A program made the translations under genes and the position numbers. The notes beneath the pieces are model-generated. The model searched no databases. It saw only the letters and a list, made by a program, of their open reading frames with translations, and was not told the DNA's origin. From Gari tellinella (lineage: Eukaryota; Mollusca; Bivalvia; Cardiida; Psammobiidae), in assembly GCA_922989275.2 (NCBI GenBank), contig OV277871.1, positions 66,237,848 through 66,301,847 of the forward strand: a DNA stretch of 64,000 bases. Direction: 5' to 3'. Of the stretch, positions 23,901-33,073 are shown in pieces. How positions within the stretch are numbered: position 1 is the first letter of the stretch; each line of letters begins with the position of its first letter.

Positions 23901-24320
23901 ACTAACGGCGTGAATATCACTAGAAGTTTTGGGATATGTTTGGTGAACCGACAAAGAACTCGAGGACGCTGCTTTCAATGAGAAATAAGCCGAGCCGCTA
24001 CATGAGTATTTCTCAAAGGTGTCCGCATTCAAACTCTGATTCAAGTATGCCGAGCCACTCGATTGTTCCTTGAGGTTGTTCACATTATTAAGCGACCACC
24101 CGCCACAGGTGCTATTTAACTCGCTCCCAGTGTCCTTACCATGGCGGGGATGTGTGTCGCCAGTCAGTTGTTTTGTGTAGCTTTCATCAGTGTTGTTATT
24201 TACGTCAGGTGAACTTACTGTACCGTTCACGCTTATTCGCTCATAGGTGTGGTCCGAACAACTGAACACTGACGGTAATGTTTTTCTCCAACTTATAACG
24301 TCAGTTCCGAGGTCGGCCAT
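14756..24320 (-). CDS. TNF-superfamily ligand, five exons, complete
   Basis: Exons in transcription order: 24320-23463, 22623-22599, 17398-17288, 15602-15449, 14984-14756. All junctions are GT-AG and the phases (0, 1, 1, 2) agree, giving 1377 nt and 458 aa. Residues 1-255 are a Ser/Thr/Asn-rich cytoplasmic tail. About 261-276 is a single hydrophobic segment (GVFIFGGILLISACLV), so this is a type II membrane protein. 287-330 is a short, partly coiled stalk. About 317-458 is the TNF homology domain, with the pattern W..EE, FVNGGYYQIFSKLYYS, YMYPGEEILISF and the terminal LGVFELN. The family forms trimers that bind TNF receptors in immune and apoptosis signalling; the particular ligand cannot be named. 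Exon 2 is a 25-nt microexon. Intron 2 is full of repeats. Exons 3-5 are duplicated at 55309-57892. The tail is longer than in typical TNF ligands, so the start at 24320 could be revised by transcripts. Confidence 0.85.
15449..15602 (-). CDS. TNF ligand exon 4: central TNF domain
   Basis: 154 nt, phase 1 to 2, acceptor ctttaacag and donor gtaagtc. It contains LYLRWKAEEHSGQG and FVNGGYYQIFSKLYYS, the strongest TNF-domain signature in the window. The copy-B exon (56002-56155) is identical. A palindromic core (15333-15400) lies about 50 bp inside the following intron. Confidence 0.88.
16820..17018. mobile_element. Hairpin element H3
   Basis: A long imperfect palindrome with arms TGTCACTCGTCGATGTTTA and TAAACATCGACGAGTGACA. 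The loop carries GGCTCGC twice, 48 bp further apart here than in copy B (57363-57512). The B loop reads GCGAGCCTTTGCGAGC on the minus strand, close to the loop of H6. A 71-codon frame to its left probably belongs to the element's tail and is not supported as a gene. Confidence 0.55.
17288..17398 (-). CDS. TNF ligand exon 3: stalk and start of TNF domain
   Basis: 111 nt, phase 1 to 1, acceptor cattacag and donor gtaatgg. It encodes a short heptad-like stalk followed by RPRSVIQVT, which occupies the position of the opening beta strand of TNF domains. The copy-B counterpart (57782-57892) differs by one synonymous base. Confidence 0.8.
17918..17951. mobile_element. Left-end remnant of the GATCGC/GAGCGC fold-back
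   Basis: TA followed by CCCCCATTACACGAGACGG and GGCGAT, identical to the left end of the 1.1-kb element at 58658-59770. Everything after 17951 is unrelated, so this is the right edge of the duplicated block. Confidence 0.75.
17952..18113. other. Intron sequence with ATGATGTCATTCT repeats
   Basis: ATGATGTCATTCT occurs twice here and again near 18375. No gene. Part of intron 2 of the TNF-ligand gene. Confidence 0.4.
18114..18340. repeat. Minisatellite, about 75-bp unit, three copies
   Basis: Three diverged units share TTTGTTGACTCTG-like, CTGAATA-like and ATTGTGTCTTAAATCA-like blocks in the same order. It lies in intron 2 of the TNF-ligand gene and is not in copy B. Confidence 0.7.
18640..18805. 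repeat. Minisatellite, 48-bp unit, about three copies
   Basis: The word GCGCGAACATCCAACATGG recurs exactly 48 bp apart (18721 and 18769), with a diverged unit before it. Because 48 is a multiple of three, it produces repeat-bearing open frames on both strands (126 and 69 codons). These are judged non-coding. Confidence 0.75.
18810..19650. other. Intron stretch without a gene
   Basis: It contains a GGACGGACGGACGGAC run near 19420 inside what looks like a dispersed intergenic repeat, and A9 near 19170. Nothing else is recognised. Confidence 0.4.
19659..19867. mobile_element. M2-type MITE with common palindromic core
   Basis: TTAA at 19655-19658 and 19868-19871. The right end is AAGGG. The core at 19699-19761 is a palindrome with arms GATCAGACGCCGCG and CGCGGCGTCTGA. 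GCAGACGA words to its right recur in other copies of this subtype. Confidence 0.6.
20313..20380. repeat. GAGGG-type palindromic core, diverged
   Basis: It has the arrangement of the core in the 8147 element: AACAGTGCAGACC, AGAGGGCTTC, GGAACCCTCTGATC and ACACTGTT. The outer MITE ends are decayed. Confidence 0.5.
20395..20995 (-). mobile_element. Hairpin-plus-tail element H4 (minus orientation)
   Basis: The hairpin (20839-20975) has arms CGAATTTAATCCATT and AATGGATTAAATTTCG around a loop CACTCGTGGCTTCGCCACTCG. It is framed by TTTTTTCAGT and ACTGAAAAAA. On the minus strand its end reads ATAGAGGATA, the same terminus as H6 (40679), so the two are related. The tail extends left to an uncertain point. 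The 80-codon minus frame in the tail is not supported as a protein. Confidence 0.55.
21087..21318 (+). mobile_element. 5'-truncated tRNA-derived SINE
   Basis: GTTCGATCCCCAGCC near 21090 matches a pol III B box. It is followed by a body ending in an ACAAACAAACAAATAAG tail. The A box is not seen, so the 5' end is truncated. It lies in intron 2 of the TNF ligand. Confidence 0.55.
21650..22003. mobile_element. Diverged M3 MITE
   Basis: It shares with 13846-14183 the order CTCAATGGGAGACAAA, GTTCGGAGGGAGTTG, palindromic core (21760-21830) and AAGGAGGGAGTGGTTG. The right end is cut by the M1 insertion next to it. Confidence 0.55.
22007..22179. mobile_element. M1 MITE with internal deletion
   Basis: The left end CAGTGAAGAATGTG and the full palindromic core (22069-22130) are present. 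The right arm is mostly lost, leaving CTTCCACTG. A second partial core end follows at about 22138-22160. Confidence 0.65.
22189..22323. mobile_element. M4 MITE, shortened
   Basis: Inverted ends GTCGAACCTCGATATCTCGA and TCGAGATATCGAAGTTCTAC, with the inner half palindrome around AAGCCACGTTTTAAC. Same family as 14364-14556. Confidence 0.6.
22599..22623 (-). CDS. TNF ligand exon 2: 25-nt microexon
   Basis: On the minus strand a pyrimidine-rich acceptor ending tttctttccag precedes 25 coding bases, followed by donor gtaag. It encodes AKLQNLTT plus the first base of a Gly codon. It joins phase 0 to phase 1, which is what exons 1 and 3 require. NLT is a possible N-glycosylation site. It is supported by splice sites and phase only. 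Confidence 0.7.
23463..24320 (-). CDS. TNF ligand exon 1: cytoplasmic tail and membrane segment
   Basis: 286 codons from the ATG at 24320 to GCAAGGG followed by donor gtaact. The open frame continues 44 codons into intron 1 to a stop at 23328; that stretch is read-through. An unspliced transcript would give a 330-aa protein with a second hydrophobic stretch and no TNF domain. The donor falls ten residues after the membrane segment, as expected for a type II ligand. Confidence 0.8.
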
Positions 24321-25565
24321 TTTGTGCAGATGGCATTACGCTGTCCATAATTCTAAATGCACCTTCAAATAAGAAAAAAATCCCATTTACACCCTGTTGA
24401 GATTCTAAAAAGTGCGGGGTTTCGCCAGAATCTGCAATATTTGCTATTTTGATGTAAAATGTCAATGTAGAGTAACACTGCAATGTCTGTAGTCACATCC
24501 TTAAACATCTACATGTATAATGTTCCAGCAAGAACATGGGAAAAGTTCATTTCATACATGAATTGACTAACCTGTACATATTTAAAACGATATATATTAT
24601 ATAAATGTGGTCACAGTTTAACGCAATAATCCATAAATGTTAAATACGCCTTTTTATCTAAGTATTCATACACTAAGAAAAGTTGTACTCTACTAGGGTG
24701 TCATGACTATGCAATACCTTTCCTGGTGGGATCTTAACGCAGAATGAAAGGAACAGAATGCGCCTTAAGGCGCATTTTGTTATACTGTCTAATTGTTTTA
24801 AATAATCACTTGTCTTTAAAACTAGAAACAGTATAAGGGGAAAATGAAATAAATTTGTAAATGAACAGTACTTGAAAGAATACAGTGACATAAAGTATTT
24901 AAAACTGTTTACAATAAAAAATTAATTGTATATCAATATAAGCACAAATGCGTTTATATGGATATATCGGCGTCTTCTCCATTGTAAATAAAGTTTGACA
25001 TGATACCATAGTAAAACAGAATGCTTTATTTGCTTTTGCTTTTAACAAATACCCTGCTATCCGAACTCAGTCATTTTTTTTTTTGACACGCAGTCGTAGA
25101 TGCATTTAATGCTATGAAGCGTACATCACAAATAATAAAAAAAATAAATAAAACAAACACTAGTATATGTCCAACCTCAAAGTCATATGCTTTTCAGACG
25201 ACAGTTCAAAAGGAAACATTATTTTTAAACTATTGCCAAGTAAAATGTTACTTACACTATGTTCAATCCATTTTACATTAGCTAGGGTTTTGTGAAATAA
25301 AACGTTATCAAATCATATTCGTAATCGTAATCACTTCTTGGAAAACACCGGTCTTCCCGATTTCTGTAAATCACCCTTATGCTGTTTAGCATGCCATGAT
25401 AAAAAATGCAAATAGTTTGACCAGAACAAACACCAAGTAACTCGGCATCTGATCAGGATCAAAACTGTTTTTAAAGTATCATTTAAGACTTCTTCAGTTA
25501 CAGATATAGCTACATATAAAATATTGTAACAAGCAATTTTTATTCAGAGACCAGTAACGCCTTCA
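24321..25565. other. Region upstream of the TNF-ligand start
   Basis: It holds the presumed 5' UTR and promoter of the minus-strand ligand gene, but no convincing core promoter motif was identified. It contains an M2-type half core (24740-24785, GAATGCGCCTTAAGGCGCATT) and AT-rich sequence. Confidence 0.35.
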
Positions 25566-25569
25566 CTGT

Positions 25570-25775
25570 CTTACCCCGAGTACAATAGTTATTTGCAAAC
25601 AGTTTGAATCCTGATCAGACGCCGCGTAACGCGGCGTCTGATCAGGATCCAAACTGTTTGACACTCATTTCAATATTTCTTAAGTCAAAATACCGAAAAA
25701 TTGTGTTTTAGAAGTAGAAGCAGACGACAATTGTTTAAATTTGATAACGTTATGGCAGCGAAGGGGTTTAGCAGC
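25570..25775. mobile_element. M2-type MITE with perfect common core
   Basis: Its core at 25597-25662 is one of the cleanest palindromes in the window: GATCAGACGCCGCG then TAA then the inverted arm. The ends TTACCCCGAG and GAAGGGGTTTA are decayed M2 ends. Confidence 0.55.
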
Positions 25776-25984
25776 AGATAAACATACTACACCGTAATCT
25801 GATACCTCTAACACGGGTATCGGTTTAATAAAAAGCGGGTCTGCTTTTTGTTAAATTGTGAAAAATAAATTTAACAGTTTCAATCTAGGTCAGACATTTC
25901 AGTCTCAGATCTTGACCTACACAGTTTTCAATAGCAAGTAATTTTATGATTGAAACATCTTAAGGCTTATCCTCTATCAACGTA

Positions 25985-26231
25985 CAGTGGAGAAAACGTT
26001 ATTCTTTCCCAATAAACGCGTTTACGTTAAAACTGAAATTTCAAACAAAAACAGTTTGGAGCCAGATCAGACGCCGGGTAACCCGGCGTCTGATCTGGCT
26101 CCAAACTGTTTGCCACTCAGATTAAAATTGATAGCTAGAACTATCAAAATGTTGTCATTTTGTCCATTTTAGTGACTTGCGTTTGCGTTTTGTTTGCGTT
26201 TAAACGGGAAAGACTAACGCTTTCTCCACTG
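25985..26231. mobile_element. M1 MITE
   Basis: TA flanks. Starts CAGTGGAGAAAACG and ends TTTCTCCACTG; palindromic core at 26050-26112 with the GGGTAACCC centre. 247 bp, apparently full length. Confidence 0.85.
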
Positions 26232-26733
26232 TAAAATTATACCGTCTGCTTCAATCATTTCGTAAACAAACTATCGTCTGCTACAATTTGTCGTATGCAA
26301 TGTTTAGGCAAATTCAAATGTTTGATGTTCTGATAGAATATCTATGTGATACAGTATGGAACAGATTAGATCCTGATCAGACTCCTTGCAATTTTGCTTC
26401 TAATCTACATCCAAATTATTTTCAAGCCGACTGTAGGCATTTAAGGCGGTTAAGGGATTAACCTGCTTAGTATCGGTTTGTAGAGGTTACCCCATTTACC
26501 GAATGCATAAATAATGTCATCTACTATCAACTATTATTATGTGTCTTATTTTGTATTGAACAGATATTAATAGAAATATAAAACAGTGTAGACACGGATC
26601 TGACTTGAGATACTCTGCGTGGTGTCTTGTCTAGAATGGTGGCAAAATTAAGTTAATAAGTTATAGTTTCTACGACAGTATTATTCAATAAGCAATTTTC
26701 AGAGAATTCTTAAATAAGTACACATGGCTATTA

Positions 26734-26979
26734 CAGTGGATAAAACGTTATTCTTCCCCGCTTAAACGCAAACGAATCGCAAACGCAACACACTAAAATG
26801 GACAAAATGACAACATATTGATAGTTCTAACTAATAACTTTAATCTGTGTGGCAAACAGTTTGAAGCCAGATCAGACGCCGGGTTACCCGGCGTCTGATC
26901 TGGCTCCAAACTGTTTGCGTTTGAAATAACAGTTTAGCGTAAACGCGTTTATTGGGAAAGAATAACTTTTTCTCCACTG
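26734..26979. mobile_element. M1 MITE
   Basis: TA flanks. Starts CAGTGGATAAAACG and ends TTCTCCACTG; core at 26852-26919. 246 bp, opposite orientation to the copy at 25985 judged by the GCAAACGCAA block. Confidence 0.85.
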
Positions 26980-27271
26980 TACGATATGTGACGTGTCTTC
27001 AAAAATTGTCAGAGTGCAGTACATTGGATGCTATTTTAAGCAACAACTTATTGGAAAAATGGATTGTAAATATTTTTAGACAAGCGATTGGTTTGCTGCA
27101 TTAGGGTTAGTTAAAGTCTATATTGACCAACAGGCTAGAGCCATAATGACGGAAAAACCCGTCTAACACGGTCGCTGCAATATAAACGTCTGCTTATATT
27201 TTGCGTCTACTTGTACTCATAAATAAAGAACTTCGTACTTTTTTAAGTTATTTAACATTTATATGAGTGTA

Positions 27272-27337
27272 AACAGGTTGGATCCTGATCAGATGCCGCG
27301 TTACGCGGCATCTGATCAGGTTCCAAACTGTTTGCAC
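27272..27337. repeat. Isolated common palindromic core
   Basis: A near-perfect palindrome (arms GATCAGATGCCGCG and CGCGGCATCTGATC) without recognisable M1, M2 or M3 ends next to it. Confidence 0.6.
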
Positions 27338-27465
27338 ATACATGTATCGGTGTTGTCGGCCTTGGCAATGACAATGTCAACGGTTTCCATGAGTAATCTT
27401 TTTTCATGGTAGCTTAAAAATATTTTCACTTTATCCAACCAATCCATTCTGCTGATTTAAACCAT

Positions 27466-28075
27466 TCACCCCTGAAGATGTAAATGGATAATTCCAATTT
27501 CAAATAAAAAGTAGCCTATGTTTTCCTCTTTAGGGTTATTTTATACCAGACTTGGTAAATAACAAACAACGTAGACCATGTTCAAAGAGGTCACTGTTAC
27601 GCGCCGTCTGATCAGAATCCAAACTGTTTACAAAACATTAAAGTAATCGGGGCAAGGCAGTGAAGCGATTAAAAATTGGTAAAAACTGGGGGTTTCTGTT
27701 TCAATTTTCTTCCTTGTAAGATGACGCAAAAAATCTAATTCAGAAAGCTCGTGCAAGGTACTTTATACATTTTATCCCGTTTTAACAGAAAAGAGCCTTT
27801 GATTACTTTCATGTTTCCTTAAAACCATCACGCAATGTATATGCATTTTACGCTTTCAATGTTTTCCTGCATAGATTCAAGAAAATAGTTTAATTAAATT
27901 TAGTTTAGTTCAGTTTATACAGTGAATATGTATTATAAGACATATTTTCTTTACTCTAACAGACAGTAACGTAAAGCAGGTTCAAAGTAAAGCAGGTATA
28001 ATTCTGTTTTACTTTCGACCTATTTTAAGTGACCCCCTATCGTCAATAATGGAAACAGTATTTTGGGGGAACAGG
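27466..28075. other. Decayed MITE remnants
   Basis: It contains an M2-like stretch (CCCCTGAAGATGTAAATGGA near 27468), a mixed core at 27570-27630 in which a GAGG-type left half meets a GCCGTCTGATC right half, and an M2 GAATTCTG-type core at 27968-28040. No gene. Confidence 0.4.
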
Positions 28076-28192
28076 GTTGAAGAAAGATCGTTAAATAGAG
28101 GTTTAACGGTACGAATATCCATACGAATATTAACAAATCTTAATTAATTCTGAGAAGGTTATAATCGAGTTCTTAACAGTTTTGATTCATAT

Positions 28193-28401
28193 TACGCTAA
28201 AACTATTATTATCAATTACAAACAGTTTGGAGCCAGATCAGACACCGGGTAACCCGGTGTCTGATCAGGCTCCAAATTGTTTGCCACCAAGATAAACAAG
28301 AGTTATCAGAATTGTCCAAAAGTTGTTCCTTTCTACGTTTTAGTGATTTGCGTTTGCGTACGTTTGCGTTTAAACGGGAAAGAATAACAGATTCTCCACT
28401 G
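28193..28401. mobile_element. M1 MITE, left end missing
   Basis: It begins inside the element at TTACGCTAAAAC, has the complete core (28218-28284) and an intact right end GATTCTCCACTG before TA. Confidence 0.75.
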
Positions 28402-28815
28402 TACCTGTAATGAAATCTTCGAGAAAACACAACAGGGAAGTTCATTGGAATATGAGGCATTAATGTGTTCAGATACATGTATTTGATATTTTTACTGCTT
28501 TTTTTAGTTGTGAAAGTACAAACTAATTACGAGGTTATTCACTTGATTCGTTTACTGTGTCATTCACTTTGTTTTTCTTTATAGATTTCATATTAGTCAT
28601 AAGGCCTCCTCATAGTTTAATTTACAAACATTTTAATCCAGAAAAAACACTGTATTGAAAGCGCAAAGGTAAAGGTTAAGCTATTCATAAAGTGTTCGTT
28701 TTCTTTGAGAGAGGTTGTCAACACCTATTTATGTAATCAATGTCATTGTTTTTATTATTATTGTTCCGCTACTCGATAGCGACGTTCAAGTTATGTCTTA
28801 TTTTCAGTCTTAAAC

Positions 28816-29049
28816 TTATTGACCCCTGGAACTTTTAATGGAAAATTCCAATTTTAAATTAGAAGGGGTGCATTGTTAGGATTAAAATTTACAATATATT
28901 TTAAAAGGAAAAGCAGTGCAGGCCCTGATCAAAGTGTTCCTTTAGAGCCCTCTGATCTAGGTCTACACTTGTTGTATAGGACAATAGGTCTCTTCACATA
29001 TACACTGTTTTAAAATGACGAGTATACTTGTCGCTAGGGTTGAGGCTGT
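28816..29049. mobile_element. M2 MITE, GAGGG-core subtype, diverged
   Basis: The layout follows 33925-34167: GACCCCTGGAACTTTTAATGG, a core around 28915-28975 with CTGATCAAAG and CCTCTGATC, then GCTAGGGTTGAGG before TTAA. Confidence 0.55.
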
Positions 29050-29158
29050 TAAGACAGGTGACAGCTGAATAAAAAAAGGGACTTATTGCAGAATTTCTGG
29101 CTTACCCACCACCCCATGCTTTGTTACTAGTATGTCGATCAAGCGAGGTAGCTCTTAA

Positions 29159-31875
29159 GGGTGTATCCAACCCTTTAAGTGATTTTTTCAAAGTATCAAA
29201 CTTTTTTTCTATCATTTTTTTTTGGAAGAGCTATTTATGATGAATGAAAAAATGGAGAAAAAAATATATGGTGGTGTCCTTTTTTTTGAGCTACAGCAAT
29301 TTGAAAAAGGTAGGTCAAATTTGGACCTTTTCTCTCAAATTTTACCCATTTAGAGTACAAGCTTCAGTAAAATCTATTTCAAAACAAAACTAACATAGTA
29401 ATTTTGGTTTTCATTATTTATTTCATGTTTATGGTGGTATTTGCACATATAGAAGCCAAATTTAGACAAAGCAGGAACTAGGTTTGAACAATATGGATCC
29501 TCGAATATCAAAAATATGCTTTTTATAGGGCATGATTTTATTAGATTTTTTATTTTATGAAAAAAAAAGTAAAAAAGTTTGAAAATGAAATAGTTCTAGT
29601 ATTAAACTTTTTCTTATATTCTACCAAATGAAAGCCAATGCTAAGGCAGTTCAAATATGAAAAGAAATTGAATTGAAAATGTTGAGTTATTAAAGTAAAA
29701 AAAGTTATCTCCCCTTACAAAATTTACAAAAAAGTACCATATCGATGATATTTATAGCTTTATAAAATAAATACGAAAGACTCAAGCAGGAAACGTAACA
29801 CAAACAATACACCCACCTCTCAAGCAGAACACACACACACACAGTCATACCACAACAAACACACACACACGCAATACCATTCCTTCATCTACACACTAAA
29901 TAGAAAACAACACGCAAGACAAACATAAAGCAAAGTGAATATAGGAGCCCGCCTTGGTACGGTCAGTAGCAATCAATAATTAACTATAAATTAATCAATT
30001 ATTAACAACCACTGGGGGGTTAAACCTGGGTTTAGGGGCGCCCAACCTCACACTTATCTCCTATATTCACCTATAAAGACAAACTGTGTACATAAAATAT
30101 AAACCCTGTTCCACAACCTCACAATCAAAAAGACCGCCAGCACAGTAAGTAAATACATGTAAAACATTTAGCAAAAATTCTATGACAAGATCATTAGTAA
30201 CATGGGAAAGAATTAAACATTCAAGCCCGTGTTAAAAATAACCCACTATGGCAACGGTCAAATTGTACTCAAGCGACTAGTCTGTAGTTACGAGTAACTG
30301 TAAGACATGGAAGGGTCTAGGGTACGACAGAGAGGGAGAGAAAAAACAAAGCACGAAAATCCGACATAACTCTCCCGGTTAAGGACGGCTTTAAAGATAC
30401 ATCATCATGTAGTGCTAAGCCATGTCTGTCGTCGCACAACCAAAGAGGAAAGCATAGTTATCAATTGTAGATTGATCGATAACCAAACGTGAAGTGCGCA
30501 GCAATATAGTTGGATCATAATCTTTTTTGAGGAAAAATCTAATACATTTCACAAATAGGTTTTGAAAATGTATATGTCCAAGAATCTTACGAAGTCTGTA
30601 AATCACATCACCATAAAACTCCGGATGTGAAATACCTTGCCGCAGAAAAGACTTTAAGTTACATTTATACTTGTTAATGAGAGGAAGATTTCTATAAAAG
30701 AATTTAGAAAATGTTTTACGAAGTTTATGAAATCTGTACCCCTGTTTAAGAAGCTTTTCAGTAATAGTTTTATTACGAATGTGGAAGTCCTCAACAGAGG
30801 TACAGGCCCTAGCAAAGCAAATTAGTTGTGAAATATAAACCCCGTAAGATGTGGAACGGGGAACATCGCCATCTAGATGAGGATAATTTACAATATTAAA
30901 ATCAAAATCATCTCGTTTATCGTAAATCTTAGAAGAAACAATTCCGTTATTTATAAAAAGATCCAAATCTAAAAATGGTGCCGACAAATTTGACTCGTTT
31001 GTTTTATTAAGGCGTAGTTCTTTTGGGTAAATAAAAGGAAACAACGTTTCAAAAAATGGGTTGTCTGTATTAAAAATATCATCTAGATAGCGCGATGTAT
31101 TGTTAAAGGCTTCGATCATATCTGCCTGTGTATCAAGTTTTAGACTAAGCATAAAGTCCCTCTCATAACAGTACAAAAATAGGTCTGCGACAAGGGGCGC
31201 ACAGTTTGTACCCATAGGAATACCAATCACTTGGCGGTATATGGTACTCCCAAAACGTACATAAATATTATCCAGAAGAAATGTTAGTGATTCACAGACA
31301 TCGGTGCAAGTACACATAGTGTAATGCTTAACCGTGTCATTTGTAAAAAATGCACGATCAGTATTACACGCCAGAAATAGCTTCCTTTCTCTGGCAAAAG
31401 TCTTTTCAATAAGTTGTATAAGTTTAGCTTTTATTAGATTATGAGGTAAGGTAGTATATAGTGTTGAAAAGTCATACGTACTTATATTGCAAGCTTGGTA
31501 TTTTCTATATTCAAGCTTCGCCAAAATTTCATTAGAGTTTTTGATAGACCAAAACATTTGGTGCCTGTTTTCTCTTAAATTAGTTTTTGTATGAAGAAAT
31601 ACTACCATAGATAGGAAATAAACAACACAAAACCAAATTATTATATTTGTTTTCATTTAAAATGGATTTTATTGAAGCGGGCTGTTTGAAAAGGACAAAA
31701 TAAGAGAATGTGGGTGGGGTAAATTTTACATGGCCTTGGAGCCAACTGCTGTTCACCAAAATGTACACTTTTTTCTATTTTTTCATTCATCTTAAATAGC
31801 TCTTCAATACAAAACCATCATAAAGTATTTTCATATACTTTGAAAGTTTCTTAAATTCATGACATTGATACACCC
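29159..31875 (-). mobile_element. TTAA-flanked element with long TIRs carrying a Penelope-like RT
   Basis: TTAA lies at 29155-29158 and 31876-31879. The ends are GGGTGTATC and GATACACCC. The inverted repeats extend inward about 115 bp with gaps: CAAAGTAT and GAAGAGCTATTTA.GATGAA lie at matching offsets on both sides. On the minus strand the order is TIR, about 100 bp, RT fragment (31656-30415), an AT- and CA-rich 3' region, TIR. The 3' region has inverted copies of GTGAATATAGGAG (29936 and 30058). Retroelements do not usually have such ends, so the RT gene may be a passenger, or this may be a Penelope-type element with inverted terminal repeats. It is a defective copy. Confidence 0.75.
30415..31656 (-). 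CDS. Penelope-like reverse transcriptase fragment
   Basis: 413 codons. RT motif A is STYDFSTLYTTLPH (residues 59-72), motif B is GIPMGTNCAPLVADLF (145-160) and motif C is RYLDDIF (189-195, the YxDD box). APFLDLDLF (226-234) and YGVYISQLICFARA (271-284) resemble the block after motif D in Penelope-like RTs. The fingers region expected before motif A is largely missing. The first 27 residues look like hydrophobic read-through, so the true start was probably lost in a deletion. No GIY-YIG endonuclease is visible after the RT. The catalytic aspartates seem intact but the protein is truncated and unlikely to work alone. It is the only RT open frame of this type here and sits inside the TTAA-flanked element. 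RT identity is firm; the Penelope-like placement is less so. Confidence 0.8.
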   Translation of the reverse strand: MKTNIIIWFCVVYFLSMVVFLHTKTNLRENRHQMFWSIKNSNEILAKLEYRKYQACNISTYDFSTLYTTLPHNLIKAKLIQLIEKTFARERKLFLACNTDRAFFTNDTVKHYTMCTCTDVCESLTFLLDNIYVRFGSTIYRQVIGIPMGTNCAPLVADLFLYCYERDFMLSLKLDTQADMIEAFNNTSRYLDDIFNTDNPFFETLFPFIYPKELRLNKTNESNLSAPFLDLDLFINNGIVSSKIYDKRDDFDFNIVNYPHLDGDVPRSTSYGVYISQLICFARACTSVEDFHIRNKTITEKLLKQGYRFHKLRKTFSKFFYRNLPLINKYKCNLKSFLRQGISHPEFYGDVIYRLRKILGHIHFQNLFVKCIRFFLKKDYDPTILLRTSRLVIDQSTIDNYAFLFGCATTDMA

Positions 31876-32039
31876 TTAATTACTATATGTATAAATATAT
31901 ACTATTATATAAACCCATCTACCAGCATGCACTTGTACAACGTGCACAGACCGGATCATACATCAGTATGCGTTTATGCAATGCGATTTTGGAAGTCGTA
32001 AGTATACACCCATATTAATTGCAAATATTTGTCAGATTC

Positions 32040-32400
32040 TATTTAAGAAATAATAAATTCATACCAATCTTTTCTCGTGCAATAGAACATAGGTAGACGT
32101 TGAGATGCGTAACAATTAAATCACGAGGTCGATGGCCGAATGATTTATTTACCAGCATTTGAATATAACGTAATGGGACTGACCGTTTTTAATGGGATAA
32201 TAGTACAGGTGTATTTAACGAATATTCTAACACACATCGCGCACATCCCAGCAGGAGAGTATCTGTGTTTAAATTATGAATAAAATGGACACGCTGTAAC
32301 GGCTTAACGTGGCGTAGTATGTCTTCGAAAATGCGTACGCCAAGAAATAAAACACCATTTCGTCGATGCAAATGGGGTTAAGTTGAAGTGTTAGAATCGC
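32040..32400. mobile_element. Hairpin-plus-tail element H5 with inverted tail
   Basis: Left part TTTAAGAAATAATAAATTC matches the start of H1, followed by a decayed hairpin around ATCACGAGGTCGATGGCCGA. The tail (about 32222-32393) is bounded by ATTCTAACAC and GTGTTAGAAT. It contains the H1 tail in reverse: TCTTCGAAAATGCGTACGCC here is the complement of 546-575. Confidence 0.6.
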
Positions 32401-32584
32401 AGCTCAACTCATACCCTATGAAAAATCCAGAACACTTTTTCAGTATTCTAAGCATTTTACATCAGGTAAATTAATTATTTTTCAAAATAAACGAAGCAGT
32501 TTAACGTAAAAATCTGATCAGCACTGCACACTACATTCATTTAAGAGCATGTTTAAAGGCCATTTAAATGCCACCTGTTTTCAG

Positions 32585-32815
32585 CAGGGAACCTCCGTGG
32601 CCTAGTGATATAGTCACTTTGATTAACATCACTAAGCTCCTCGAACCCTAGTCATGTCATGCGGATTGTTCATGTAGGGAAGCTTTCCAGCTGGCTTGAA
32701 GAAGGTCGATGGTTCTACCTAGTTGGCGATTTGTGCCTGTAACAGTGCTTAAAGGGCTTCCGGGGTCTCCACCTGTAATTAGCTGGACTTCGCGATATGA
32801 CTGAAAAACTGTTAC
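32585..32815 (+). mobile_element. tRNA-derived SINE, diverged
   Basis: TGGCCTAGTGATA (A-box-like) and CCTCGAACCCTAG (B-box-like) are spaced as in tRNA-derived SINEs. The 3' part (GGCTTCCGGGGTCTCCACC and CGCGATATGACTG) resembles a 3' domain I associate with mollusc SINEs. Confidence 0.6.
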
Positions 32816-32827
32816 AAGCGACGTATA

Positions 32828-33073
32828 CAGTGGTGAATCTGTTATTCTTTCCCAAAAAACGCGTTTACTCTAAAACTATTATTTGTAGTGCAAACAGTTT
32901 GGAGCCAGATCAGACGCCGGGTAACCCGGCGTCTGATCAGGCTCCAAACTGTTTGCCACCAAGATAAACATGAAATATCAGAATTGTCCAAAAGTTGTTC
33001 TTTTCTACGTTGTAGTGCTTTGCGTTTGCGTACGTTTGCGTTTAAACGGGAAAGAATAACAGATTCTCCACTG
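32828..33073. mobile_element. M1 MITE
   Basis: 246 bp between TA dinucleotides, starting CAGTGGTGAATCTG and ending GATTCTCCACTG; core at 32890-32956. Confidence 0.85.

Noticed and set aside
24301..24483. Upstream 60-codon minus frame overlapping the TNF-ligand start
   Set aside because: It is in another frame and has no family similarity; at most an upstream ORF in the 5' UTR.
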